NCBI RefSeq assembly: GCF_016802725.1
Contig: NC_052665.1
Span: 5,518,001-5,582,000, forward strand
Direction: 5' to 3'
Length of the DNA stretch: 64,000 nucleotides
DNA from: Solenopsis invicta
Lineage: Eukaryota > Arthropoda > Insecta > Hymenoptera > Formicidae
Shown: in pieces, positions 15,101 through 30,100 of the stretch
Numbering within the stretch: position 1 is the stretch's first letter
How the letters are laid out: every line of letters starts with the position of its first letter
Translations under genes and position numbers: made by a program
Notes under the pieces: generated by a model
Told to the model about the DNA's origin: nothing
Seen by the model: only the letters and a program-made list of their open reading frames with translations
Database searches by the model: none

Positions 15101-18100
15101 AGAGAGAGAGAGACTGAAAGCGAAAACCGGAATGCTCCTAAGCCAAGAGAGTAATCTACTTTTCACGGGAGGAAAAAAAAGAAAGACGGCGTTTCTATCG
15201 ATCAGCGGTTATGCTCGCAGCCGCGTGAAATACATTACGATTAAAACTTGTGTCACGCTTGACGGGTATTACAAAATTCATTGTCGGGTCTGAAACCGTC
15301 CTGAGAAATCGTCTCGATTATTCGTCATTCAACCTGACTCGTAGAATCGCTCGTGCACATGTGACTCGAGACAGATTTAAGGACGTATCGGACATCCGGT
15401 GCCTACAAAGTAAATAAAATTTGGAAACATATTTAATAATAACAATTCAAATAAACTATATACATATCAAAGTTGTATGAATAAGATTATATGTTTATTT
15501 AATAACATATTTTTATAGTTTACTGTATTTGTTATTAACAATAAAATTATTTTTTTACATTAAGAAAAATCACAATTTTTTGGTATTTTACAAGTGCTTT
15601 AAATATTCAAGACGATTCATACAACGTTTTTGTGTATGAATTGTAATTGTCTAGGTAATCCATGATTGTCTAGCTAATTTTTACAAATAAATGAATAAAT
15701 AAATTTTGTTTATTTTAAAAAACTGATCTCTGTGCATCATAATAAAACTTTACATAAATAATCTTAAAATTCAAATAATTTTTTCATTTTCTTATTTCAT
15801 TGTTTCATTATTAATTATATTTTTATTACGGCACTTGTCTAGCTACTTTCAAATGCAATATAAAATAATCTATAATTTTTTTTCATAATTTTCTTATGGT
15901 TTTGAGAAATGTCAAATACATCCTTAAAACAATTCTTACATTAAATGAAGAGTATCGAAGAAACTAGGGTTACTATAGGTGTTCAAATTAATTCGGTACT
16001 TTTTTTATAAAGTACAAAATTTATAAGCAGTCAAAAGAAAGTAAAAAATGTTTTAAAAGTTTTAATTATCAAAATAATCACCATTATTGTCTATAACTTT
16101 GCTCCATCTTTCAGGCAGCTCACGAATGCCATCGTCAAAAAAACTTAATGGTTTACAGTCGATAAAATCTTTAATGCTTTCTTGAATATCTTCCACTGTG
16201 TTAAAATAATACGAATCACCCATGCGATACTGAAGTGCCTGGAACATGTGGTAATCCGATGGAACTAGATCTGGTGAATGAGGCACACGAGGTAGAATTT
16301 CCCAGCCCAAATTGCAGATGACATCTTTCATTGCCTTCGCAGCATGTGGCAAAACGTTGTCATATTGCAAGATGACTTGCCTAGTTTCTTGGTCATCGCA
16401 CGGTCTCTTCTCTTCCAATGCCTTCTCCAAATGGATAAGTTGCCGTTGGTAACGTTCTGCAGTGGCTGCTTGATTAGGATCCAGTAACTCGTAGTACACT
16501 ACTCCTTTGGTATCCCACCAGATACATAATAAAACTTTCTTGACACGAATGGAATTCGACGTCGATTGTTCGTCGAGGTCCGCCCACAATTTTTTATGTT
16601 TAGGATTGTTATATAATATCCATTTTTCATCACCCGTGACGATTTCATCCAAAAAATCACTCTTTTTAAACCGGGTCAGCAAGGACATGGCTGTGTCAAA
16701 CCTTCTTTCTTTGATCTCCGGGCTGAGGTTCTGTGGAATCCATCTGCCCTCCTTTTGAATCATTCCCAGCTGCTGTAAGCGCATGTGCATGCATTGATAG
16801 GTTACTCCAAATTGCATTGAGAGCTCCTGTTTGGTTTGAGAGGCGTTTTCATTCAATAACTGCCTGAGTTCCTCGTCTTCGAACTTCTTAGTTTTGCTTC
16901 CTCGATCCAAAAGACTAAAATCTCCAGCTCGAAACCTCTGATACCAGGTACTACACATTTTATAGCTCACAGCGTTCTCACCTAGAGCGGAACAAATCAT
17001 TTCCGTCGCTCTGTTAACATTTTTTTTTAACTGAAACGCGAAGAGAATGCAATGCCTCAAATGCTGCTTCTCGGGTGTCGTCATGTTTACTAGATGTTTT
17101 GGCACGTTTATATTTTGATCACCTATCATTTAAAGGTTAGGTACCGTGAGCTTCGCCGCGTGCGATCATAGATGGAGAGACAAATCTCTCCGCGGAATTT
17201 TTATACGCATGCGCGAACTGCTACGTCATCGTCGTCATCGACCACGTGACCATCTTCAACATAGGGCGCGTTCCACTTGACGCTTTGCAAATTAATTCAT
17301 TCTTATTGTTTATTGAATATTAAACAAGGACGAATAATGTTCGCGGACGTTGAGTGGAACTCTGAATACTCGTATGCGCAGGTGCAATGCTAGACGCTTT
17401 TTGGAATCTGTGTACTTACATATATTTTTTAAATAACAATTTATACAAAAACCCAAATTAACGAGCAAGCGGATAGGTGTCAACTTAATAAATTAACTTT
17501 GATTTCGCACAAGTATCTACTAGATAACTGTTCCGACTCTACGGAATTCTCCTCAGCACAAATATATTTTTAAATAAATTAAAAGAAAGCGTCACACAAT
17601 TTTTGTAGTTTAATTTATACGTAACGTTGCTGCAATCCGTTATCCTCATGCACCTTGACGCAAGATATCGTATGAATATTCTAGATATCGTACGAACATT
17701 CGCACAATATCGTGATATCGAACGTATATTTGTAAAATAATACAATATTCGTTCGATATCTTGTGCTGTTAAGGAGAGTTTGTGAAATCAAGTGAGTTAA
17801 TATATCTAATATGTATGTTACACACGGTATATTAAAAAAAAAAATGAAAGAGAACGTCGAGTGTTTCGCGAAATCACGTTTAAACGGAAATTTCGGGCAT
17901 TCGGGCAGGCTGATATCTTGTCGACGCTTTGTTAGGAGCGAAACGTTCGCTCGTGGCGCAAATCGATTAGACTCTCGATCGGAGGCTCGGCAATAATGAG
18001 CGAAAGTGATCGACCTTAGAACTCCCAGGGGCTTCGATCGATTTCCAGCTGCAGCTTGCTCGATTCCTGTGACACGGCGCGCGAGCAAACGCCGCTGTGA

Positions 18101-21100
18101 AATGGTATGGAGGCAGACCTTGAAACGCGATTGGAAAACAGAATACGCGTGCATACCCGTTAATTACGGGCCACCGCTGTAAAACCGGACGGTCTACGAT
18201 TCTGAGAACACTTGAAAAATCGCTGTCCTGACCTGTGCGAGCCTGTGCCAACTATTCACAGCGAGTGTCAAGACGGGGGAAAAAAAAACGTTGAATAAAA
18301 TTTGCATACTGATGCACGAGCTATAAATAATGTAATTTATTTAACTAGACAATTGTTAATTTTGAATACGTATAGAACAATCGTTGCGCATTTTGATTTA
18401 TAATGCCGGATGAATTTTGTTTTATTTTATTTGTATATATAATATGAGCAATGATGGTATTCCCTTTCTATTTAATAAAAGCCTCTTGCAATCATTGTAA
18501 TTGCTGGATACGTTGTTATTTAATCGCTCTTACTGCCTGCATTGTGAAACGCAAAATTTCAGTCGTGGATTAATCTACAAATTCCGAGCCGTGATAGTTC
18601 TACCGTTCGTGATGTAACTTTTTACAACACGAAACGTGATGTCTTTTTGCCGACGGCGTTACCATTCCCGATTACGGTATCCATTTTGCTTCACTATTCC
18701 CACGATATTGGTACGACGCGGACAATACACTGTCCGAGAGATCGTTTCGGTCGGTGGAAACAATGGATAAAAAAAAAAAAAAGAATAAAATAAACGAAAC
18801 TGTGAAGTCACGGAACTGTCGAGACGCGCGAGCGCAAAAAAAAACGTACGAGAGAGATGTAATAACCAATAGTAACGGAATTGCGAATACCGGAAGCTAG
18901 AGTTACTTGCACAAAGGATATATCTCGCATAAATTCTTTCTCTACCGCGTTCATTTCTCTGCGCGAATAATTAGCGAGTATTTTCGCGCGCAGGAAACGT
19001 CAGACAAATTAGCAGGGGTTCCTTTCGATCTATCACTTCGATCGATTCGCTTTTGCGCCATTGTGTTACACGTCGTTTCGCATTTAGGAAACTAATCGTA
19101 CGTAATAAGCGTCGTGATCGATTCGGCGGCGTATCCCATCGCGGATTATTTATTCGCGAGTCGATCGATAAAGCGCGCCGAGATTACGACGGTCGCGATC
19201 TCGATTACGTAAGAATATTGCGACACCCTCGCGCTCACCTAAACCCATTTGTGTTTCAGATCCACGAGCACATGACAAGGGAAGAGATGCTATCGGTGTT
19301 CTACACGGGACACGAGTCCGGTAATAACTGCAAAAGAAGTAACTTACGCGTTATCCTTTCGGTTTTTCTTTCTTTTTTTTTCTTTTTTTCCAACACCCCA
19401 TCGGCATGGTATTGAAAAATCCATCGGGCCATCAACTAACGTGATTCAAACGCAGAAATGCATTTTACAAGCGCGTTGAGGATAATCAGATGCATGTTTT
19501 AATTTATCGTTCCTACGAGGCGTTTCATAATTAATGGAAATCGAATGCATTGCATTCGATTGCGTTTGTTCCACGGGAGACTTGGAGTTTTGTTTTTCCG
19601 TAAGTGGAAATATCAAGGAAAATCGGAGTTTTATTCACGCGGAATGATGTCAATAGAGAGCCAGACACAGGATACTCGAGCGTACAGTAATATATTCATG
19701 CAATGAACTATATATACCTACATATACCTAAGTGTAAGTGCGTCGGTTTGCGATTTAGACCATCTACAGTATAAACAGAAAATGAGTTGCTATAATGTAA
19801 AAGAATCCGGACGTAATTCGTCTGCTATCTATAGTATGATTGCAACAATACAGTCTAGTGAAACATCAAGATGTTAAGTTGTCACGCAAGTTGTCCGTAA
19901 AATAAAAAATTCCACAGCGTTAACTCATTTTTCGTTTACACCCTGAGAGAAAAAATTGTAGTGGTGGCAACTATAAACGGACAGCCATACAAATTTTGTT
20001 AATAGAATTATAATATATAGTTAAGTGAACTATATTATAGTTATTGCAACTAAATTAATCGTTAAGAGAACTAATAAAAAAATAGTTATAGTACGCTAAA
20101 TAATACAGTCATTACAACTATTTTATATTAGTTATTTTCTTAATCATTAACTTTGTTGCGATAACTATAATATAGTTCACTTAACTATATATTATAATTG
20201 TATTAACAAAATTTGTATGATTGTTGCAACTTAGTTATAGTTGCAACTTATAGTTGCAACTACTACAAATTTTTCTCTCGATGTACTGAAGATGGGTCTG
20301 TCGCGGATCAAAACTTTATACGTATTTTATACTTATGCGTAATTCATTACAAGAATATCTGGCTCTTTATTGGTATCATTCTCCGCATGATTAAGATTTA
20401 ATTCATTGTAGCCTAATTGCGGACAATTTTATAATTTTAATTCAGAATTTTATATTCCTCGGAATATACTAAATCTATTGACTAATTCTGTCGAGATAAA
20501 ATCCATGCCGGGTTTTATGACGAATACATTCTATCCAAAACCTTATCCACGTGGAACTGGAATCTTCCTCGAATTCGCATACGCATTCCTGGTAAACAGA
20601 AAAATCAAAAATCAAAAGTGCAAATATTTTTCTTGCTCGACAACGGGCCGTTAAACTCCAGTTCTCCGACATGAATCATACTCGATAAATATTCATCTCG
20701 ATTCCATCACTCGAGAGTCACCGCTCTGTCGGTCTTAGAAAGGGTCTCTGTCGTCGGGCTTCGGTATTAAATGACCGTGATTTTTTCAGTGACAGCCACG
20801 CTCAGCATGAGGTATCGTTTGATAGGAGCCATTAATTCTAAAATGCTAATTGCAAACGCGTAGCAGGGCGTTACGTAAAATGTATCTTTCGAGAAATATT
20901 ATTAGCGATTAAATCAAACGGGAATGCCTTTTTTTTTTTTTAAACACATCTCGCGGAGGAAAGATCTCGCTGATCCTAAAGCGCATTTTGCACCTTGAAA
21001 CCGTAGTGCCGCCGTACGAAGTCGTGCCTGTGTTGCACACGGTGCATAAGAGGAGCGTGGACGCGAAGCCACAGATTCACCTGAAGGCCTTCGGCAAAGA

Positions 21101-24100
21101 TATCAGGCTTTCGTTGAAGCCCACGGAAGGACTGCTGTCGGCCAACAGCCTGCCGATGTGGACTGTCACCAGGAACGCGTCGCAACCGGACGGCCTTCGT
21201 TACGAGAGGGTGAAGGATGTAAGTGATCTTCCTTCGGCATATTTAATCACCGAGATTTTTTTACAATTTCTCCGAAATTCTCGGATCCTCCTCGTCTCTC
21301 TCGATATTTTATCGTTTATATGTTTGTTTAACCAGCGTCTCTAACGATCCGTGTTTCTAATTGTTCTAGGTCAACGTGGATATCGGTGACATCTATCAAG
21401 ACGCGAAGAACATGGCTTCCATTCTGCTACACCGAGACACGAATGGGAAAGTGCGCGTTGTAAGCGGCCATTCTTTCTTAATGCTCCTTTCGTCACCACC
21501 CTATTATTGCGGGTCGTCTTTCGTCAACCGACGCGACTCGCTTAGGACCTGTGTTATAATTATAGCAATATCGCAATTCGCCGTACCGCACGGCGTAACA
21601 TTTTTACGACGATCAACGTAAGGCGTAACTACTGACAACAATCGTCAGTGCAATCGTATGGGCGATAGAAATTAGCGAGAGATTCGTTGGACGCGCGATC
21701 GACTCTTACCACGCTTCGGATTACAATCTGCGTCTTACGAAAGTGTAGAGTGCGTCTCGTTTATATTTCTGAATTTCTTCCTAAAAATGCTCATATCGCT
21801 CATAAGATTAATTTATGATCAAGCGGAAATGAAAACGGTGGTCGCGTACACCCGATGAGCACCAATGAAAATTTATTATAGGTAATTAAAATGTTGAAGC
21901 AAGTGACTGGCTTGCCGTTTCGTGGAATATGGCGTTGTCTCACCGTGAGTTATGACATGTATATTTTATGGACACCTATACCGAGTATTTCGTTAGCCTC
22001 GCGTAACAGTCGTAAACTGTTCTTAGCAGATGAGCGAGGCCTAGCCGCATATTTAGTTAACAGTCGCATCGCTTGCTTAAATTCGAGATGAAAATCTTCC
22101 GTGGACTAACGTTGGCAAGTCCATTTTGTTTCGAGCAATTGAGGAAGAGAACAGAGGTTCTCTTTTTAAGCGAAATAAGCGCGACAGTATTGTCCTCCAC
22201 TTGGATTTGAAAGGACCGTAATGAAATCTTAATTTTCAGTTTCTCTCACAATGTCTGTTAGATAATTGAATGGAGTGGCGTGCCGTCGTTAACAGCCGCG
22301 GCATTAAAGTTACCTAAATACCGGCGATATCGCGGTTTTGACATTTCGATCTTACTCTCGCAACCCGACGTCCTCCTCACCTTGGTCGCGACGAAGTCTC
22401 GCGTGAAGGGTATTGTGTCCACGAGGTAGAAGCCAATAAACTTCTTCGCGTCGGTCCTTTCGCCGCGGCCTGCAATTTCGAGAGAGAGAGAGAGAGGACG
22501 TTGTATTCCTAATAATTTCGCGTTCAAACAAGCGTGACTCGGTTTTCTCTTACAAAGCTCTTAATTGAGCCTCTAGAAAGGAAACGGCTACACAAGATAT
22601 TTTGCATTTATCACATGTATCATTTTTAATCCACGAAATCTTCGGGGGATTTACTCGACACCGGATATCGCAATTATTCGCGAGGGGTCAACTTACAAAA
22701 CTCCTCGATCACAAACTTGGAAAGTTTGAGGAGAACCTTTAAATCACGAGAAGACTATACTCGATCGAAAGCAGATCTTCGTACTGATTAATTTTCTAGA
22801 TGAATTTACATTTACAATTTAATTTTGATGCTTACAATTTTCTGAGAATTGTATGACGCGAATTCTCTCTCTCTTTCGTACATTTAAAAACAAAGTGGAT
22901 ACACTAATTGACTGTCCCTTCACCGCTCAATTGAATTAATTCTAATTGCCGTTGCTCTCGGGACGTTTTTGCACCGCGACAGAAGTGAATTTCGCACACA
23001 ATCGCGTTACATGTGCGTCGAACACGTCCGCGTGCTTTACCCGAAAGGTCGGGACGATCTAAATTGCGCTATTACGCGCGAGATCATTACTCGCGATGCA
23101 AATGCGAGTAATATAACTTGCGCGCGGGCGAGAGCACGGATGTATTACAATCACGCGTTATGTCTTGCGGGAGAGTCGTGAAAGTTAATTGTCCGCCGGT
23201 AAACGAAAAAAAAAGAACCTCTCGTTCACCGAGGGGATCCGCGACGGAGTTAATCTCTCGGCGATTCGCGCGTGGGAGTTCCCAATGAAATTTTAATGAA
23301 GGCAAAAACATAATATCGTCCAAGCGCCGGGCACGTATACATAATACCATCTACGTTACATAACGCGCCGTAAAAGTGTTGTGTTCTAAGTGACCCCGCA
23401 CTGTCCTGACCTTTCGCTTTCACTCCCCCACCTTCGGAGATCCGAGTCCTGACCAGTGCACCACTCGAGCCGACCGCAGATCGAGCGGCGCGATCGCGTC
23501 CGGATTGGGAATACCGAGAGTAATTCGACTCGCTGCAAAACACGCTCGGTCTTGCCCGGCTCCGATGGAAACGCTCGATTTAACATGCCCCTCAACTAAC
23601 GCGCCGTGATTCATACACCGCGATATTTATACGTGCAATATTCAAATCTTACACAATTTGGAAAGAGAAAGAGAGAGAGAGAGAAAGAGAGAGTCGCGAG
23701 CGGACACAAGTCGTCTGATAATTATAGGTATCGGGCTGAATTTATGCACGCCGCCCTGGAAATGTTTCAGCGATCAAACTTACGACTAGTTCGCTTTGAA
23801 TCGTTTTAAGGTTTCTGGTGATTATGGAGATTATTAATGTTAATCTGTCAGTTTTCAAGTTTATTCGTTGTACCATGCTCAAGTCATATTTTTTCTTGAT
23901 TTATTATTGTCTTCACTTATGCAAAGTTTATGCATAGGGAAAAACATATGTTTATCTGTTAAAAGCATCGCAGCTGCTCGGAAAGAGAGACTGTTATCAG
24001 TTACATTTACAGTCAGTTAATTACGAGGAAGTTTATGCTGCAATACGCGACTACTTGAATGCAGTTCACGCAATCTAGTCGTGAATCATTTCTTAAGGAC

Positions 24101-27100
24101 GACCTTTTGGCATATTTTTTCTTTAAGAAAAGAAGAAAAGAAGGAAGAATATTAAGAATGAAGTTTCGCCATCTGCTTTCTTAAACGAACAATAGTCACA
24201 AGAGAAAAGTAATAAATTGGAGATATAATGACACACATAAATTAGGTTTTCTTTAATTCGCAAAAAAATGTTGTAATCCGAAGTCGGATGTTTCCAGTTG
24301 ATTCTACATTACATAACGGCGTTCGTGCGGTGCTCATTTAATGGGCTAATTAAGTACCTGTTTAATTATTCTATAAAAGTATACATCTTTTTCTCAGGAT
24401 GGGACCATCGGTTCAGAATTAATTATCCGGCCACTGCCAGAACGGGTTCTAGAAGAAGTAGTGAGCAAAACGCCAGCCCTTCACGAGCCCGAATTACTGC
24501 CCAACGTAACTAGTAGCGAGGACTTGGAACGTACAAGGAACGTACAAGTCATCACATTGTTTTCAAAAAAGTGGATCGACCCGTCGGCGATGAGTATAGC
24601 GACTTTTGTGAGTGCCATATGGGTCAGAACTCTCGCTTCGACTGCGTTCGAAACGGTTGTTTAAAGATCTAGTTATGTAAAAAAAAGAAGGAAGAAAAAG
24701 AAAAGGGAAATCGTGAGACCGCAAGTGTAAGTTATGAATATTTTCAGCGCTCATGGAACCCGACCACTTAGCCAAGAGATATAGGATTAAGCGTTCGATC
24801 AATAGCAGATCGAGACGCGAGGCACCGTACGTCATCTACCCGGAAATCCTTTGTATTGTGGATTACGATGGGTACAGGTGAGAGTCGGCTGATGCCACTA
24901 TATTGGAGAAGTGTGCGAGTGACTGTTATTTTTCTCTCGCGCGCGAACATTCCGCGAACATCTGCATTGACATTTATAATCTCTCTTGGCGCGCTTAAAC
25001 GGACACGATCTTCTCGTTTCAGATTGCACGGCGGCGATAACGTACAGATAAAGAGGTACTTCGTGTCCTTTTGGAACGGAGTTGATCTGAGGTACAAATT
25101 ACTGAAGGGTCCAAAAATACGTATCAGTATAGCGGGGATAATTATCTCACGGGTAAGAAAAAAAAACTGACAGCAAAATTAATTCTAGTTATTTCTAGTT
25201 GATTACAATCTGCGAAATCAATCAGATATTTTATCGAAATATGTAAATAATAAAAACTTAGGGAAACGCTCGTATTGTGATTAAACACAAAGTATAATAA
25301 TAATCGGTTAGATTAACGAGCTAAATTAAACAATTTAATTCAAGATTTAATTTACAATAAACATATGAAACAAATTATGTAGGAACGTTTCGGCTCTACT
25401 TAGCCTTCATCAGCCTATTAAATTCAATTATAATACAATTAGAAGTTTGTTTTTACAAAAGAATTTTTCCATCTGTTTTAAATATAACAAATTTTCCCTA
25501 AACTATCTTAAAAATGTCGCGTGTGTCGCATACCGCGAAACATGTAAATCCCATTGAGCAGTTTCCACGATTGTTGAGCAAAAAAAGAAGCGATCGTCGG
25601 AAATCGAAACTGCAACCGAGTTGAAAGCTGCAGTCGACGCTTATGAACAAACAAAATTGTATTATTGTCAGGGGCGAGACGCGACGCCGTACTTAGAAAG
25701 GAATCGCGTGGGAAGAGACGCAATCGACTCGGCAGCCGCTTTGACTGACATGGGCAAATATCTTTTCCGGGAGAGGAGACTTCCTGTATACGACATCGCC
25801 GTCGCCGTTACAAAGTAAGAGTGCCCGATCCGTAAAGCGGCCTACGTGCAGTGCTGTAACTTGACGGCGAGTCACGAAAGTGCCCGCAGAAACGATAAGC
25901 TCTCCGATATAATCCATACGTCTCTTTTTACTTGTCAATCCAACGAGTACTCATTAACGCTTTACGTGACGTAAACGAGAGAAGCGCTACGCATTGTGAA
26001 CGAGCGTTGAATTCCTTACAAGTATTCAGTAATTAATTTCAGTATTCCTCCGTTTCTCTTTTTGCGTTACGACCGATAATATTTATTATAATTCATTCGT
26101 CTTATTCTCTCTGATGATTTCATACTCTCGATTTTTATTCCGCAAAACAGGTATGATATGTGCCGTCGTAGGAAAGGCGGCCGCTGCACTAAGGGAACTG
26201 CCGGTATGGTTTATTATATAGTGATCACGCTTTATTCTTTATTTATTTATTTATTTATTTTTTCGTAATTTATGTAATGGTATTTTTGCTAGCTTGTACA
26301 TAGTTGACGGTACACACACGTAATAATGGTATGTAGTCTAACAGGTATAGTAGGGCGTTGTTAGTGGATGTCTTGAGAGATTACTGAGGGAAGATATTCT
26401 TCTGTCGAGAAATTTGAGACGAAGCATGTGTCAATCAGGCGGGCAACATCGCGATCTAATTAATGCAAGAAGCCCGTCGCCCGCTGATACAAAAAAAAAA
26501 AATTTTGGACAGAAATATCTTCCTTGCGTGACACTCCGTGTAATCCAACCAGTGAAATTAGGGACTTGTAATCGGTGTTTGCGAGACAGTGCACTTGTAA
26601 TTCACCAGAGCTTTTTACGCACACACGCTCGAGCAAGGAGGAGCGAATGAGGAGTGGGTATGGTACCACTAATCTTAATTTAATTAATAACGTTTAATTA
26701 ATAATTCGCGATCGCGGAATAGTCTCGAATGCCGTAAAACGGACGAACATCGTGCGCCAATTACGTCACGCACGGAAACGCGTAGGCTCGTAGATGCGTA
26801 AAAATCGAAACGTACCGTTGAATATACAAAATATCGCGCATCGCCGGACAGACCAGTTTTTTATTTGCATCGGACAATCGTAAAAATCAACGTGAGCTTC
26901 CTTTAGCTCCTTAAAAATACGCCTATACAGCGATTCGCTGAATTATTCGTACGCTTAAGTTACATAATAGATGCGCAGATTGAGCTGGCTTTAATGTAAA
27001 TCTTTTTTTTCTCTCTCTTTCGATGAATTCGCACTTTTTTCTTTATTTTATGTATTTTGCAATACTCCAGGCAGAATTTCTACACAATCAGGTGTAGAAA

Positions 27101-30100
27101 TATGGAAGCTTAGGCCATCCGAAAAAGTCAAAAATTATCTTATTAAATTTCATTCTTTTTTTAAACACATTTTTTTTCTTCAAATGATATAATTTATCGC
27201 GCACATCGGTAATACTTCAGCCCCTTTACATTTTTGCGTCGTTATCTGTGGGATGAGATTTCGTCTGAAATAAATCGTGAATCAACCCGGATTAATAAAA
27301 CGAACGAGACAACAATACATACACGTTGAGTCCTCCTCCTCTTTATGCAGATTTGCAAATTTGCAGCTATCAATAGTTGCAGACGAATAATTTTGCGAAT
27401 TGCTCTCTCGATCGCGGAAGAGTACGTATTAGCGTGAAATCTCATACGATAAATCGAGCCCACGAGACGCCTGTCGCGCTTAATGCCAACTCGCAAAATT
27501 GATTAATCGATCCCGATGCGATTTCACGCTTGATAGGCGGACATTTATTCACGCACCAGACGCGTATAGGGCGTTTCTCTTGTTTTGCTTTAATTTATTT
27601 ATTAATTTTTTGTTTTTATTTAATACATTACAAGCTACACACGCGCGCTTCCGCAACACGTGTTTTGCATCTTTCCGAGACTGTCTACGGAAAGAAGCGC
27701 GTTTCTTCTTCTTCATTTTTTTTTAATTTTTTTGTGCGCGCGGAGAATTTCTGGGACAGGGATTGAAATCGACACAATATTGGCCCCGCTGTGCGAAAAT
27801 CGTTTTTGCGTGTCCAGATTGTCCGAAATACCGGTATCTGGTCATGCCAAAATTGTGCCGGTTACACAAAATGGTTTCTTCATGCGACGTTCGCTTCGCG
27901 GGTGTTTGCTTTCGACCACACGCAAAAAAAAAGGCATTACTGATTATCGCAAGGACATCACGGTACGGTTTCTCTCAAAAACGGCAGGGTAGTGTGATAC
28001 ACTTTTTATACAGTTTATACGGGGCCACAGTTTCTCGAGAGGATGATTATCATTTATATGTTCCAACCCGCGAGAGATTCAACGAACCACGACACGGATC
28101 GAATCTCGTTCGAGGGCGATTCCACGCTATTCTTACATTTTATTTATTTTTTATCCTTATCTTTCGTGCAATATCGCAAAAAGGATTAATACGAGCGGTG
28201 TTTCATCGTCTGAATATTGGTCTGTCCCGTGACCAGGTCAGAAATGTCACCGAGTGTGAAATTTTACATGATAAAGAGTATTTTTGTTATTGCATTGCAG
28301 ATTAGATATGTGCAGGAGGCAATACGCGAATGATGTGTGCAATAGAGGAACCGCAGGTACGTTTTTTTTTTTCGAACCAAGAAGATGAAAACTATTGTTT
28401 CTTTTTAGCTTTCTGAACTTTAGGTCTTGCACTTAAGTTTACGCACTGCCTTACAAAGTTTCAACCTTCCAGATTTCGATTCGTTCAGCGCGAGAATTAA
28501 AGCTACGCGAGAATTAAAGTTAGATAAATTAATTGAAGGAAATCTGGTAATTTTTTTTCCGAGAGAGAAAGAGAGAGAGTGAGAGAGAGAGAGAGATCAG
28601 AGAATAGAAACGTTCAGAGTTCCATTTACTGTTTTCAATTTTTCGAGACACTTGAAAGACAATCGTAGAAGTTGCCCAAGTCGCGCGCTCCCCGTTACAT
28701 ACTCTACTTGTGTGTCAGCTGAATATTATTACTTCACTTCTAATGCCTCATGCTCTTCTTACGTACAATAATGATTTTCCGCGTCACAAGCGCATTATAC
28801 AGATTGCAATTCAGCAGAATGCGTTAAACAATTGCCTCTTTCGAACTCTGCTGTTCCCTCGCACAGTTGCTTAAATCTATTCTATATGTGTTTTTATCTA
28901 CCTGTCGCATATACGCTAGGAGGTCATACAGTGGCGGATCGAGACGATTTTTTGACGATTTATAAATTAATCGGCGCACCGCGATTCGAAGGTCCACGCA
29001 ATGGTACCGCTGACAAAAAACGTATGCGAAATGTAATGAATCGTAATGGCAATTCCGTTGTAATCCGCCACTGTATCTACAAGACTATTACCGCATTACT
29101 TATTTCCGCATTTTATGTACATACTATTGTTTCATGGTCTTTTATACACCGAGCGTCTCGCGTCTTTCGAGTGATAGCAAGCATCTCGCTCCCGTGAGCG
29201 AGAGAAAATACGGAAGAAAGCAATCGCTCAAAATTCAGTTTCTCCTCTCGTCTTTTATTCTCTTTTGTTTTTTTTTTTCCTTTTTACATCGCCTGCGCTC
29301 TTTGTTCTGTATCTCTCTCCTGAATAATAATTCATGACTCTTGTATATCTTTGGCTGCATTACACTGTTACGGATCGTTGGTCTTTGGTAAGTCTCTGAA
29401 AATCACGGCAACGCTAAAGAAAGAGATGTGCCTACTTTCCATAATCGATCGATATTGAATCGGGGAAACGAAGGAAGGGGGAGGCGACGAGAACGTCCCG
29501 ATCCGTTGATCGGCCGATTCGCCACACAGGCATCTCGAACGTAAAACCACGCAGTATCTTCGGCTAACTCTCCCGTTAACTATTGGGCGACGAATTAACG
29601 AATGCATGCCGCATATATAATCGACAATGACTCGTTTTTTAACATTTTACCCGCAAGCGAATTAATAATATTAATCTTCGTAACTCGTGCAAGCTCGTGA
29701 TAACGTCTATGGTGTATTAACAATTAACGCGTGTTTCTTCACCGTAAACGCAAACGTTCCGTACGAATTGAGCAGAATTAATTTTCTTTTCAACTAAATT
29801 GAGTCAGTTAATATCTTACGAAATTAATTTGTACAAGCAAAACACTAATTTGGTTAAAAATTCCGTTAAGATTGAATCAAGTTAGATTAAATATTAATTT
29901 TGAAAATTATCATTTATATTAAATTAGAAAGTCATAAATTTTTAAATTGTATTTATAAATAAAATTTATGAAATAACAAAAAAATGTTGTTTTTTAATAT
30001 GGGAATGCATTCTTTCTTTTATAATTTTTTTTTTTACACAGATTAATTTTTACAATTTGTTAAGTTAAACTTTTGAAATTTACGTATCTTAAAATAGCTA

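Larger units (their letters stand above)
12218..19259 (+). other. First coding intron of metalloproteinase gene 1
   Basis: A 7-kb intron between the signal-peptide exon and the propeptide exon. It holds the mariner element at 16062-17129 on the opposite strand, several microsatellites and no other supported gene. Confidence 0.75.

Noticed and set aside
16507..16758. Plus-strand frame inside the mariner
   Set aside because: Antisense to the transposase frame.
17265..17385. Weak inverted match GTTCCACTTGACG / CGTTGAGTGGAAC as a possible mariner end
   Set aside because: It does not match the candidate left end of the mariner and has mismatches; too weak to call.
27763..28305. 180-codon frame on the plus strand inside a metalloproteinase intron
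   Set aside because: It does not start at ATG, is Arg/Phe/Tyr-rich without any recognisable domain, and overlaps the acceptor region of the alternative exon at 28301; most likely accidental.
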